This document shows positions 25,614 through 37,031 of a DNA stretch of 64,000 nucleotides, piece by piece (position 1 is the first letter of the stretch; each line of letters begins with the position of its first letter). Under the pieces are notes generated by a model. It did not search any database. It was given only the letters and a program-made list of their open reading frames with translations, and had not been told where the DNA came from. The stretch comes from Streptomyces rubiginosohelvolus (lineage in GTDB: Bacteria; Actinomycetota; Actinomycetes; Streptomycetales; Streptomycetaceae). Made by a program: the position numbers and the translations under genes. The DNA lies in contig NZ_BMTW01000010.1 in assembly GCF_014649875.1 (NCBI RefSeq), forward strand, positions 62,001 through 126,000, given 5' to 3'.

Positions 25614-27743
25614 ATGCGGCCCGTTTCCCAGATCGAACGTTCCACGCGGCCTTTCGAGGTCGTCAGTCCCTACCAGCCCAGCGGTGACCAGCCGACGGCC
25701 ATCGCCGAGCTGGAGCGGCGTATCCGCGCCGACGAGAAGGACGTCGTCCTGCTCGGCGCGACCGGCACCGGCAAGTCGGCGACCACCGCCTGGATGATCG
25801 AGAAGCTGCAGCGCCCCACCCTGGTGATGGCGCCGAACAAGACGCTCGCCGCCCAGCTGGCCAACGAGTTCCGCGAGCTCCTCCCGAACAACGCGGTGGA
25901 GTATTTCGTCTCGTACTACGACTACTACCAGCCCGAGGCGTACGTCCCGCAGTCGGACACCTACATCGAGAAGGACTCCTCCATCAACGAGGAGGTCGAG
26001 CGGCTGCGCCACTCCGCGACGAATTCGCTGCTCACCCGGCGCGACGTCGTCGTGGTCGCCTCCGTCTCCTGCATCTACGGCCTCGGTACGCCCCAGGAGT
26101 ACGTGGACCGCATGGTCCAGCTCAAGGTGGGCGAGGAGATCGACCGCGACCAGCTGCTGCGCCGCTTCGTCGAGATGCAGTACACCCGCAACGACCTGGC
26201 GTTCACCCGCGGCACCTTCCGGGTCCGGGGCGACACCATCGAGATCTTCCCGGTCTACGAGGAGCTCGCCGTCCGCATCGAGATGTTCGGTGACGAGATC
26301 GAGAACCTGTCCACGCTCCACCCGCTCACCGGCGAGATCATCAGCGAGGACCCCACGGTCCACGTCTTCCCCGCCAGCCACTACGTCGCCGGGCCCGAGC
26401 GCATGGAGCGGGCCGTCAGCGGCATCGAGCAGGAGCTGGAGCAGCGCCTGGCCGAGCTGGAGAAGCAGGGCAAGATGCTGGAGGCCCAGCGCCTGCGCAT
26501 GCGCACCACGTACGACATCGAGATGCTCCGCCAGATCGGCACCTGCTCCGGCGTCGAGAACTACTCGATGCACTTCGACGACCGCGCGCCCGGCACCGCC
26601 CCCAACACCCTCCTCGACTACTTCCCGGACGACTTCCTGCTCGTCCTCGACGAGTCCCACGTCACCGTCCCGCAGATCGGCGCGATGTACGAGGGGGACG
26701 CCTCCCGCAAGCGGACCCTCGTCGACCACGGCTTCCGGCTGCCCTCGGCCATGGACAACCGGCCGCTGAAGTGGGAGGAGTTCCTGAAGCGGATCGACCA
26801 GACGGTGTACCTCTCCGCCACCCCGGGGAAGTACGAGCTCTCGCGCGGCGACGGGTTCGTCGAGCAGATCATCCGCCCCACCGGTCTCGTCGACCCCCAG
26901 GTCGTGGTCAAGCCCACCGAAGGCCAGATCGACGACCTGGTCCACGAGATCCGCGAGCGCACCGAGCGCGACGAGCGGGTCCTGGTCACCACGCTCACCA
27001 AGAAGATGGCCGAGGACCTCACCGACTACTTCCTGGAGCTCGGCATCCAGGTCCGCTATCTGCACAGCGACGTCGACACCCTGCGCCGTATCGAGCTGCT
27101 GCGCGAGCTGCGCTCCGGTGAGTACGACGTGCTCGTCGGCATCAACCTCCTGCGCGAGGGCCTCGACCTTCCCGAGGTGTCCCTCGTGGCCATTCTCGAC
27201 GCCGACAAGCAGGGCTTCCTGCGCTCGGGCACCTCGCTCATCCAGACCATCGGCCGCGCCGCCCGTAACGTCTCCGGCCAGGTCCACATGTACGCCGACA
27301 AGGTCACCCCGGCCATGGAACAGGCGATCGACGAGACGAACCGGCGCCGCGAGAAGCAGATCGCCTACAACACCGAGCGGGGCATCGACCCGCAGCCGCT
27401 GCGCAAGAAGATCAACGACATCGTCGCGACCATCGCCCGCGAGGAGATCGACACCGAGCAGCTCCTCGGCACCGGCTACCGGCAGGGCAAGGAGACCAAG
27501 GCCCCGGTCCCCGCGCTCGGCGGCAAGGCGGCCAAGGGCGGGGCGAAGGGCAAGGCCGCCAAGTCCGGCGCGGTGGTCAGCGACCGGCCCGCGACCGAAC
27601 TGGCCGGGATCATCGAGGAGATGACCGACCGGATGCGGGCCGCCGCCGCGGATCTGCAGTTCGAGGTGGCCGCCCGGCTGCGCGACGAGGTCGGCGAACT
27701 GAAGAAGGAACTGCGGCAGATGAAGGAAGCGGGCATGGCCTGA
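25614..27743 (+). CDS. uvrB: Excinuclease ABC subunit B
   Basis: 709-residue UvrB, the damage-verifying ATPase of nucleotide excision repair that receives DNA from UvrA and recruits UvrC. Walker A LGATGTGKS is at residues 47-55; the beta-hairpin region YYDYYQPEAYVP is near 101-112; helicase motifs include LVLDESHVT and QTIGRAARN. A C-terminal UVR domain for UvrC binding is at about 665-700. A Lys/Ala-rich linker (about 625-655) precedes it. The start has no Shine-Dalgarno, consistent with the leaderless damage promoter. Confidence 0.98.
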   Translation: MRPVSQIERSTRPFEVVSPYQPSGDQPTAIAELERRIRADEKDVVLLGATGTGKSATTAWMIEKLQRPTLVMAPNKTLAAQLANEFRELLPNNAVEYFVSYYDYYQPEAYVPQSDTYIEKDSSINEEVERLRHSATNSLLTRRDVVVVASVSCIYGLGTPQEYVDRMVQLKVGEEIDRDQLLRRFVEMQYTRNDLAFTRGTFRVRGDTIEIFPVYEELAVRIEMFGDEIENLSTLHPLTGEIISEDPTVHVFPASHYVAGPERMERAVSGIEQELEQRLAELEKQGKMLEAQRLRMRTTYDIEMLRQIGTCSGVENYSMHFDDRAPGTAPNTLLDYFPDDFLLVLDESHVTVPQIGAMYEGDASRKRTLVDHGFRLPSAMDNRPLKWEEFLKRIDQTVYLSATPGKYELSRGDGFVEQIIRPTGLVDPQVVVKPTEGQIDDLVHEIRERTERDERVLVTTLTKKMAEDLTDYFLELGIQVRYLHSDVDTLRRIELLRELRSGEYDVLVGINLLREGLDLPEVSLVAILDADKQGFLRSGTSLIQTIGRAARNVSGQVHMYADKVTPAMEQAIDETNRRREKQIAYNTERGIDPQPLRKKINDIVATIAREEIDTEQLLGTGYRQGKETKAPVPALGGKAAKGGAKGKAAKSGAVVSDRPATELAGIIEEMTDRMRAAAADLQFEVAARLRDEVGELKKELRQMKEAGMA

Positions 27744-27765
27744 TTCCGCCGTCGATCATCGGTGC

Positions 27766-27804
27766 CGGTCGCCTGTGCCGGACCGCTTCCGGCACCGGCG
27801 ACCG
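27766..27804 (+). terminator. uvrB terminator
   Basis: A long stem CGGTCGCC-t-GTGCCGGA (27766-27782) pairs with TCCGGCAC-c-GGCGACCG (27788-27804), with one T·C mismatch and a 5-nt loop, 22 nt after the uvrB stop. Confidence 0.8.
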
Positions 27805-27958
27805 ACACCGTTTCCACCGCACCGGGCGGGCCGCGCCGGGTGTGTTGCAAGACCGACACAAAAACGGACCGAACCTGCTGCCACCCGGGGTGGAATGCGT
27901 AGGGTGCGGGGAAACCGCACACGGATGGCTGCGGGGCAATGCCGAGAGGGGACAGCGC

Positions 27959-28537
27959 GTGACGGTCAATATGACCAAGGGTCAGGCCATCAACCTGCAG
28001 AAGAGCGACGGGGGGACCCTGACCGCGGTACGGATGGGGCTCGGCTGGCAGGCGGCTCCGCGCCGTGGCCTGTTCGGTTCGCGCACCCGCGAGGTGGACC
28101 TGGACGCCTCGGCGGTGCTCTTCGCGGACAAGCAGCCCGTCGACGTCGTGTTCTTCCGCCACCTCGTCAGCGACGACGGCTCGGTCAAGCACACCGGTGA
28201 CAACCTGGTCGGCGGCGCCGGCTCCGGCGGCGACGACGAGGCGATCCTCGTCGACCTCCAGCGCGTCCCGGTCCACATCGACCAGATCGTCTTCACGGTG
28301 AACTCCTTCACCGGGCAGACGTTCCAGGAGGTCCAGAACGCCTTCTGCCGCATCGTCGACGAGACCAACGGCCAGGAGCTCGCGCGGTACACGCTCGACG
28401 GCGGCGGCCAGTACACCGCCCAGATCATGGCGAAGGTGCACCGCGCGGGCACCGGCTGGAAGATGACGGCCCTCGGCAACCCGGCCAACGGCCGCACCTT
28501 CCAGGACCTGATGCCGTCGATCCTCCCGCACCTGTAG
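27959..28537 (+). CDS. TerD-family stress protein
   Basis: 192-residue TerD domain (tellurite-resistance family, calcium-binding beta sandwich). Visible: an N-terminal VNMTKGQAINLQKSDGG strand, DLDASAVLF with the metal-binding acidic residues, DEAILVDLQRVP, and FTVNSFTGQTFQEVQNAFCRI. The GTG start at 27959 follows GAGAGGGG; upstream sequence in frame is not conserved. It lies between uvrB and a larger TerD fusion gene with a strong hairpin after it. Role: membrane-linked or phage/oxidant stress response in the Ter system, inferred from family. Confidence 0.9.
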   Translation: MTVNMTKGQAINLQKSDGGTLTAVRMGLGWQAAPRRGLFGSRTREVDLDASAVLFADKQPVDVVFFRHLVSDDGSVKHTGDNLVGGAGSGGDDEAILVDLQRVPVHIDQIVFTVNSFTGQTFQEVQNAFCRIVDETNGQELARYTLDGGGQYTAQIMAKVHRAGTGWKMTALGNPANGRTFQDLMPSILPHL

Positions 28538-28580
28538 GACCCGGACAGGCCCGGGTCCCGACCCGGCGTCGAAACGGGCG

Positions 28581-28620
28581 GGGGCGGCTCCCGGCGGCAC
28601 AGGCCGCCGGGAGCCGCCCC
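28581..28620 (+). terminator. 18-bp perfect hairpin between the two TerD genes
   Basis: GGGGCGGCTCCCGGCGGC (28581-28598) and its exact complement (28603-28620) enclose an ACAG loop. It is one of the two longest perfect stems found and should end or strongly reduce read-through from the first TerD gene. Confidence 0.88.
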
Positions 28621-28712
28621 ACGCACAGCACGGCAGTACGCAGCAGGAACACGGCATCGCACGGCCCGGCGCCCACAGCGGGCCGCGGGCCATCGTCGAG
28701 GGGGACAGGGCA

Positions 28713-30722
28713 ATGACGGCCGAACTGGTCCGGGGGCAGAACCACACCTTGCCCCAGACCCGTCTGGAGATCCGGGTGTCGGCGGGCACGCCCGTCGTGG
28801 CCGGCGCCACCCTCGGCGACGAGCGGGGCACGGTGCGCGGCGTCGAGTGGATCGCCCACCCCGGCTCGCCCCAGCTCCCCGGGCTCGAAGTCTCCCAGCA
28901 GGCGGCGGCCGACCACCGGCTCGCCGTCGACCTGGAGGCCCTGCCCGCCGGCGCCCACCGGGTCACCGTGCTGCTCGCGCTGCCCGTCGGAGCCGGCGGC
29001 CCGGTGCGGTTCGGCGCAGTCCCCGCCCCCTTCGTCGCCGTCACCGGACTCGACGGCACCGAGATCGCCACCTTCACGCTCACCGACCTGGACGCCGAGT
29101 CCGCGGTCAGCGCCCTGGAGCTCTACCGCCGCCAGGACGCCTGGAAGGTCCGGGCCGTCGGACAGGGGTATGCGGGCGGGCTCGCCGAGATGCTCGCCGA
29201 CCAAGGCGTGACCGACCCCGCCGCACTGGCCGGATCGATCCAGGAAGCCGTCACCCGGGGCCTGGCCCGCTCGGTGGCCCCGCCGCCCCGCACCCCGGAA
29301 GCCGACCGCGTACGGCACGCGACGGGCTCCGCCGACCACCGCCCGGCCGCGCCGCCCCCGGCCCCGGAGCCCCCCGAGCCGCTGGCCGACCCGGCCACCA
29401 CCGGCCCGGCGCACACCACCCAGCCGCACACAGCCCAGCCGCACACCGCCCCAGGACCGGCCGCCGCGGGAGCTTCGGCCGCGGGACCCTCCACCGGTGG
29501 GCCCATCAACTACGCGCACCCGCGGCGGCAGCATGCCGCGCCCCCCTCGCCGCCGCCCGCCGCGCCCCCAGCCCAGCCCGGACAGCCCGCGCAGCCGGTC
29601 GCGGGCGACGCCACCGGCTGGTCGATGGACGAGCGCCTCTACAACCAGATCTGGGGCATGTTCGAGGACCTGGCCCGCGCCGTCGCCGCCTACCGCAGCG
29701 CCGTCGACTTCGCCGAGTCCCGGATGGACCAGGAGCTCGACCGGGCCCTGTCCGACCCGCGCAACCGGATCGGCGGTGCGGGCGACCGCTCCCGTGAGGC
29801 GGCCCGCGCCAAGCGCGACGAGCTGGCCTCCCGGGCCCGGGAGGCCCTCGACCGCGATCTGGCCCAGCTGGCCGCCGAGGCGGCCGTCGTCGAGCCCGCG
29901 CTCCCGGCGGCGTACGCGGGCTGGGGCAACCCCGTCTGGCACGCCCACCGGATCCCCATGGAGATACCGATGGCCCTGCGCATCGGCGATCTCCATCTGC
30001 CCGAACGCACCGACCTGCGCATCCCGCTGCTCGTCCGGCTGCCGCTGGAGCGCGGGATGTGGGTGGACAGCGGACGGGCGGCGTCCGAGGCGGCCGCCCT
30101 GATGGACACGGACCGGCTGCGACGGCTGGCCATGGAGACCGCGGTCGCGCACGCGGCGCGGCTGCTCGCGGTGTATCCGCCCGGGGAGTTCGCGGTGCAC
30201 GTCATCGACCCGGCGGGCTCGGCGGCCGGCCCGCTCGCGCCGCTGGTCGAGGCGGGTGTCCTCGCCGGACCGCCCGCCGCCGGACCCGGGGGAGTGGCCT
30301 CGGTCCTCGCTCACCTCACCCGGCGGGTGGACCTGGTGCAGATGGCGGTGCGGGCCCGGGCGGCCGACTCGCTCCCGCCCGACCTGGACACCGGCGAACA
30401 GCTCCTGGTGGTCAACGACTTCCCGCACGGCTTCGACGACCGGGCCGTCACTCAGCTCCGCTACCTCGCCGACGAGGGCCCCGCGGTCGGGGTGCACCTC
30501 CTGATGGTCGCGGACCGGGAGGAGGCCAGCGCGTACGGGCCGGTCCTCGATCCGCTGTGGCGTTCGCTGCTGCGGATCACCCCGGTCGCCGACAGCCACC
30601 TCGCCGACCCCTGGGTCGGGCACGCCTGGACGTACGAGCCGTTGACGATCCCGCCGGGCAGCCGTGTCCTGGAGCAGGTGCTCGCGGCGGTGGCAGCGGC
30701 CCGCAGAGCCGCCGGCCGCTGA
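28713..30722 (+). CDS. TerD-domain protein fused to a degenerate FtsK-like domain
   Basis: 669 residues. An N-terminal TerD-like sandwich (about 1-180: TLPQTRLEIRVSAG, TEIATFTLTDLDAESA, ALELYRRQDAWKVRAVGQGY) is followed by a ~130-residue Pro/Ala/His-rich linker. A coiled-coil segment comes next (about 310-390). The last ~250 residues resemble an FtsK/HerA-type ATPase core: a YPPGEFAVHVIDPAG strand, then LLVVNDFPHG in the Walker B position, then VGVHLLMVADRE. The region where GxGKS would be reads RGMWVDSGRAAS, so ATP hydrolysis is doubtful. No signal peptide. It may be a scaffold linking Ter signalling to membranes or DNA. Confidence 0.8.
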   Translation: MTAELVRGQNHTLPQTRLEIRVSAGTPVVAGATLGDERGTVRGVEWIAHPGSPQLPGLEVSQQAAADHRLAVDLEALPAGAHRVTVLLALPVGAGGPVRFGAVPAPFVAVTGLDGTEIATFTLTDLDAESAVSALELYRRQDAWKVRAVGQGYAGGLAEMLADQGVTDPAALAGSIQEAVTRGLARSVAPPPRTPEADRVRHATGSADHRPAAPPPAPEPPEPLADPATTGPAHTTQPHTAQPHTAPGPAAAGASAAGPSTGGPINYAHPRRQHAAPPSPPPAAPPAQPGQPAQPVAGDATGWSMDERLYNQIWGMFEDLARAVAAYRSAVDFAESRMDQELDRALSDPRNRIGGAGDRSREAARAKRDELASRAREALDRDLAQLAAEAAVVEPALPAAYAGWGNPVWHAHRIPMEIPMALRIGDLHLPERTDLRIPLLVRLPLERGMWVDSGRAASEAAALMDTDRLRRLAMETAVAHAARLLAVYPPGEFAVHVIDPAGSAAGPLAPLVEAGVLAGPPAAGPGGVASVLAHLTRRVDLVQMAVRARAADSLPPDLDTGEQLLVVNDFPHGFDDRAVTQLRYLADEGPAVGVHLLMVADREEASAYGPVLDPLWRSLLRITPVADSHLADPWVGHAWTYEPLTIPPGSRVLEQVLAAVAAARRAAGR

Positions 30723-30814
30723 CGGAGCAGGCGGCTCCGACCTGCGGTTTTGACGACTTCTTTACCCTTTTCTTTACCTACCCTTGGTGATGCCTGTACT
30801 GTTCGGGGAACGGA

Positions 30815-30910
30815 GGGGAGTACTCCTTACGCGACGTGCCCGTCAATACGGACCGCAATCGGTCCCGGGGCGTCGGTCCAGGCGCGCACCACGTGCAGGG
30901 ATGGAAGAGA
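30815..30910 (+). promoter_or_regulatory. Probable yybP-ykoY (manganese) riboswitch aptamer upstream of terC
   Basis: The leader contains the family hallmark GGGGAGTA (30815-30822), then a CAATACG segment ending in a GGACCG-caat-CGGTCC stem (30850-30865), and a GGGGCG joining region, between a possible promoter and a TerC-family gene. yybP-ykoY riboswitches sense Mn2+ and commonly precede TerC/Alx genes. The alignment to the consensus was done by eye, so boundaries are approximate. Confidence 0.6.
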
Positions 30911-30960
30911 CCTCCGGCAGCGACGACGCTGATTCAGTAGCCGTAGCGAACTGCCGGAGG
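30911..30960 (+). promoter_or_regulatory. Shine-Dalgarno-sequestering hairpin before terC
   Basis: CCTCCGGCAG (30911-30920) is exactly complementary to CTGCCGGAGG (30951-30960) over 10 bp. The 3' arm contains the GGAGG ribosome binding site, which ends 4 nt before the GTG start. This is a translational expression platform: when the stem forms, initiation is blocked. Confidence 0.75.
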
Positions 30961-30964
30961 CGCA

Positions 30965-31999
30965 GTGGACGTTTCATGGACCGTATGGGCCCTGACCATC
31001 TTTGGTCTGTCGGCCCTCATCGCCGTCGACTTCTTCATCGGGCGCAAGCCCCATGACGTGTCGACCAAGGAAGCCGGGATCTGGACGATCGTCTGGATCG
31101 CGCTGGCCATCCTCTTCGGACTCGGCCTCATGGTCGCCGGCGAGAACCAGGCCTCCGGCGAGTTCTTCGCCGGATTCATCACCGAGAAGTCGCTGAGCGT
31201 CGACAACCTCTTCGTCTTCGTCCTGATCATGGCGAAGTTCTCGGTGCCCTCGCACCTCCAGCAGCGCGTGCTGCTCATCGGTGTACTCATCGCCCTGGTG
31301 CTCCGCGCGATCTTCATCGCCGCCGGCGCAGCCGTGATCGCGAACTTCTCGTGGGTGTTCTACATCTTCGGCGCGTTCCTGATCTACACCGCCTGGAAGC
31401 TCATCCAGGAGGCCCGGGCCGGCGAGGAGGAAGAGGAGTTCGAGGAGAACCGCCTCCTCAAGAAGATCGAGCAGCGCTTCGGCGTCGACGACAAGTACCA
31501 CGGCACGAAGCTCTTCATCCAGAAGAACGGCAAGCGCATCATGACCCCGCTGATGGTGGTCATGCTCGCCATCGGTATGACCGACGTGCTGTTCGCGCTG
31601 GACTCGATCCCGGCGATCTTCGGCCTGACCCAGGACCCGTACATCGTCTTCACGGCCAACGCGTTCGCGCTGATGGGTCTGCGGCAGCTGTACTTCCTCA
31701 TCGGCGGTCTGCTGAAGAAGCTGGTCCACCTCAGCTACGGCCTGTCGGTGATCCTCGGCTTCATCGGCGTCAAGCTGGTGCTGCACGCCCTGCACGAGAA
31801 CGGTGTGCACACGCCCGAGATCACCATCCCGTTCTCGCTCTCCGTCATCTGCGGAGTCCTGGTGATCACCACGATCACCAGCCTCATCGCCAGCAAGAAG
31901 CAGGCGGCGGCCGAGGCGGAGGAGGCTGCGAAGGCGGAGGTGGCCGAGAAGGCCGAGACCGCCGGCCCGGCCGACGAGGAGAGCAAGACCCTCAGCTGA
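30965..31999 (+). CDS. terC: TerC-family integral membrane protein
   Basis: 344 residues with about nine hydrophobic helices. Family signatures are the acidic membrane motifs SLSVDNLFVFVLI and MTDVLFALDSIPAI, typical of TerC/Alx proteins now linked to Mn2+ export. A central loop contains an acidic run (EEEEEFEEN), and the last ~35 residues are a charged Ala/Glu/Lys tail. The GTG start at 30965 follows GGAGG that is sequestered in a hairpin under the probable Mn riboswitch. It lies next to two TerD genes, consistent with a Ter module. Confidence 0.92.
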   Translation: MDVSWTVWALTIFGLSALIAVDFFIGRKPHDVSTKEAGIWTIVWIALAILFGLGLMVAGENQASGEFFAGFITEKSLSVDNLFVFVLIMAKFSVPSHLQQRVLLIGVLIALVLRAIFIAAGAAVIANFSWVFYIFGAFLIYTAWKLIQEARAGEEEEEFEENRLLKKIEQRFGVDDKYHGTKLFIQKNGKRIMTPLMVVMLAIGMTDVLFALDSIPAIFGLTQDPYIVFTANAFALMGLRQLYFLIGGLLKKLVHLSYGLSVILGFIGVKLVLHALHENGVHTPEITIPFSLSVICGVLVITTITSLIASKKQAAAEAEEAAKAEVAEKAETAGPADEESKTLS

Positions 32000-32036
32000 C
32001 CCGGGGCCGCCCCGAGCGGCACAGGGACACACCGGC

Positions 32037-32083
32037 AGCGGCCGGGGTGGACACGGCGAAAGCCGTCCACCCCGGCCGCTTTC
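32037..32083 (+). terminator. terC terminator with GAAA tetraloop
   Basis: A long stem from AGCGGCCGGGGTGG through ACGGC (32037-32057) pairs with GCCGT-CCACCCCGGCCGCT (32062-32080), with an AC bulge and a GAAA tetraloop, followed by TTTC. A canonical intrinsic terminator 37 nt after terC. Confidence 0.9.
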
Positions 32084-32153
32084 GCGTGCGCGCCCGGAAG
32101 GCGCTCACGCGGAGGGTACGGGTGCGCCGCAGGTGCGGGTCGGCGCGTGCGGG

Positions 32154-32810
32154 CTACCAGCCGCGGGCGCGCCACTCGGGCAGCTGGGGGCGCTCGGCGC
32201 CCAGCGTCGTGTCGTGACCGTGGCCCGGGTAGACCCACGTCTCGTCGGGCAGCCGGTCGAACAGCTTCGTCTCGACGTCGTTCAGCAGGCTCGCGAACGC
32301 CTCGGGGTCCTGGTGCGTGTTCCCGACCCCGCCGGGGAAGAGGCAGTCCCCGGTGAACAGGTGCGGGGCGCCGTGCGGGTCGTCGTAGACCAGGGCGATG
32401 GAGCCCGGGGTGTGGCCGACCAGATGGCGGGCGGTCAGCTCGACCCGGCCGACGGTGATCGTGTCGCCGTCCTCGACCAGGACGTCGGTCGGCACGGGGA
32501 TGCCCTCGGCGTCGTAGCGGCCCGCGAACGTCCGGGCGCCCGTCGCCCCGGTCACCTGGGCCAGTGCCTGCCAATGATCCCCGTGCTGGTGGGTGGTGAC
32601 GACGGAGGCGATCCCGTCGTCACCGATCAGCGCGAGCAGGGTCTCCGGCTCGGCGGCCGCGTCGATCAGCAACTGCTCGCCGGTGGCCCGGCAGCGCAGC
32701 AGGTACGCGTTGTTGTTCATCGCGCCGACGGCGACCTTGGAGATCATCAGATCCGTCAGTTCGTGCACGCTCGCCGGTCCGCCGACCTTCACCGCTCCGC
32801 TGTACGTCAT
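32154..32810 (-). CDS. Metallo-beta-lactamase-fold hydrolase (glyoxalase II-like)
   Basis: 218 residues. The dinuclear metal motif THQHGDHW gives His74, His76, Asp78 and His79; further ligands are in ARHLVGHTPGS, FTGDCLFPGG and YPGHGHDTT. This is the hydroxyacylglutathione-hydrolase-like branch; in mycothiol-using actinobacteria a thioester of mycothiol is a likely substrate. It is transcribed in the same direction as the adjacent maleylpyruvate-isomerase-family enzyme, 10 bp after that gene's stop, supporting a thiol-linked pathway. Confidence 0.9.
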   Translation of the reverse strand: MTYSGAVKVGGPASVHELTDLMISKVAVGAMNNNAYLLRCRATGEQLLIDAAAEPETLLALIGDDGIASVVTTHQHGDHWQALAQVTGATGARTFAGRYDAEGIPVPTDVLVEDGDTITVGRVELTARHLVGHTPGSIALVYDDPHGAPHLFTGDCLFPGGVGNTHQDPEAFASLLNDVETKLFDRLPDETWVYPGHGHDTTLGAERPQLPEWRARGW

Positions 32811-32820
32811 GCGGCTCAGC

Positions 32821-33510
32821 CTATAGCGGGGGCAGCGTGGGCAACGGGCCTCCGGCCACCGTCAGGGCGGAGCCGTCACGGCGTCCGCAGAGCCAGCCCA
32901 GCAGCTCCGCGGCGGGCCCCTGCACCGTCACCAGGGCGCTCGGCGGGCCGCCGCCCGTGCTCCAGGTGCGGCCGTCGAGGTCGGTCAGCCCGGTGGCGGG
33001 CACGCTCTCGTTGCCCAGGAAGCGATCGGCGAGGAAGGCGATCTCCCGCTCCACGAACTCGGCGGGCAGGTCCTCCAGCTCGTAGCCGATGTCGAGGTCG
33101 ACGTGGTGCAGCTCCACCTCGACCCAGCGCCGGAAGGGAACCCGGGCCGCCGAGTCCGTCACACCGTTGCGCAGGGTGACCGTACGCGACCAGTCGGCCG
33201 GTTCGGCGCTGACCGCCCGGAGGGCGTCCGCGGTCTCCCGCAGGTCGGCCAGTTGCTCGGCCACCGGGCGGGGGGCGCCGTCGGCGATGTCGGCGTCGCG
33301 GGTTTCGCTGCTCGCGTACATCGGGAGTCCCCGGAGAACATTTCCGATCGCGTCGGCGTTACGTGACAGGTGGGTCAGGACATGGCCCCGACTCCAGCCG
33401 GGCAACCGTGACGGCTCGGCGACAGCGGCGTTGTCCAGTTTGCCGACTGCGTCGAGCAGCCGTTCGGTCGCTTCGCGTACAGCTCCCAGGTCGTGCGCAT
33501 GATCAATCAT
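32821..33510 (-). CDS. Maleylpyruvate isomerase-family mycothiol-dependent enzyme
   Basis: 229 residues of the DinB/MDMPI fold. The N-terminal half has the family pattern LPGWSRGHVLTHLSRNADAI; metal-binding His residues are H in RGHVLTHL and in EVELHHVDLDIGY. ATG 33510 is chosen where family similarity begins (MIDHAHDL). Known members use mycothiol as cofactor for isomerisation or conjugation. It is the first gene of a pair with the MBL-fold hydrolase and is divergent from uvrA. Confidence 0.85.
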   Translation of the reverse strand: MIDHAHDLGAVREATERLLDAVGKLDNAAVAEPSRLPGWSRGHVLTHLSRNADAIGNVLRGLPMYASSETRDADIADGAPRPVAEQLADLRETADALRAVSAEPADWSRTVTLRNGVTDSAARVPFRRWVEVELHHVDLDIGYELEDLPAEFVEREIAFLADRFLGNESVPATGLTDLDGRTWSTGGGPPSALVTVQGPAAELLGWLCGRRDGSALTVAGGPLPTLPPL

Positions 33511-33605
33511 GCGGCTGAGCCTAGCCCCGCCACTCATTCGGGTGAAGGAGGGGAAGGGCGGCCGTAAATCGAATGTGCGTGCTATACGCTCGGAGTCGAA
33601 AGCCT

Positions 33606-33635
33606 CTGACACCGCTGTGGCGCCCCCCATACCCT
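33606..33635 (+). promoter_or_regulatory. Candidate uvrA promoter
   Basis: CTGACA (33606-33611), 18 nt, then TACCCT (33630-33635), a vegetative-type promoter with an expected start near 33642. No RecA-NDp motif was found before uvrA, unlike uvrB and uvrC. Confidence 0.45.
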
Positions 33636-33685
33636 GGGAGAGGGGCTCAGTTCCCCCGCTTCTCTCTAGAAAGGTGCGGACCGGC

Positions 33686-36736
<3,051 letters not shown>

Positions 36737-36750
36737 ACGCCGGGCTCACC

Positions 36751-36791
36751 GATGGCGGCGGCCCCCGCAGGACGAGGGGGCCGCCGCCATC
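36751..36791 (+). terminator. uvrA terminator
   Basis: A 16-bp perfect stem GATGGCGGCGGCCCCC (36751-36766) with GGGGGCCGCCGCCATC (36776-36791) has a 9-nt loop, 15 nt after the uvrA stop. Confidence 0.88.
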
Positions 36792-37031
36792 GGCGTAGGC
36801 GGCCGTCCTCGGCGGGGACGGGACCGGTCCCGCCGGGACCGCCCAGGCGGCCGGCCCCGCCCGCGGCCGTCCCCTCTCGACCGGCCCGCCCGCAAGGCTC
36901 CCGATCCCCGCCGGTATCGTCGGTTCTGTCACCGGCACACGCGGCCGCCGTCGTCGCTCCGCGCCCGTCCGGCGATCCCGACCGCGGTGATCCACCGCGA
37001 TCCGCCTCGAACGACACCCCGTGGAGTCCGC

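Noticed and set aside
25633..25649. GAACGTTC near the uvrB start as a LexA (SOS) box
   Set aside because: The actinobacterial LexA box needs GAAC-N4-GTTC; here there is no spacer and the site is inside the coding sequence.
24456..27287. 943-codon open frame antisense to uvrB
   Set aside because: Same compositional artefact; it covers uvrB, its promoter and the MHYT gene and has no domain signature.
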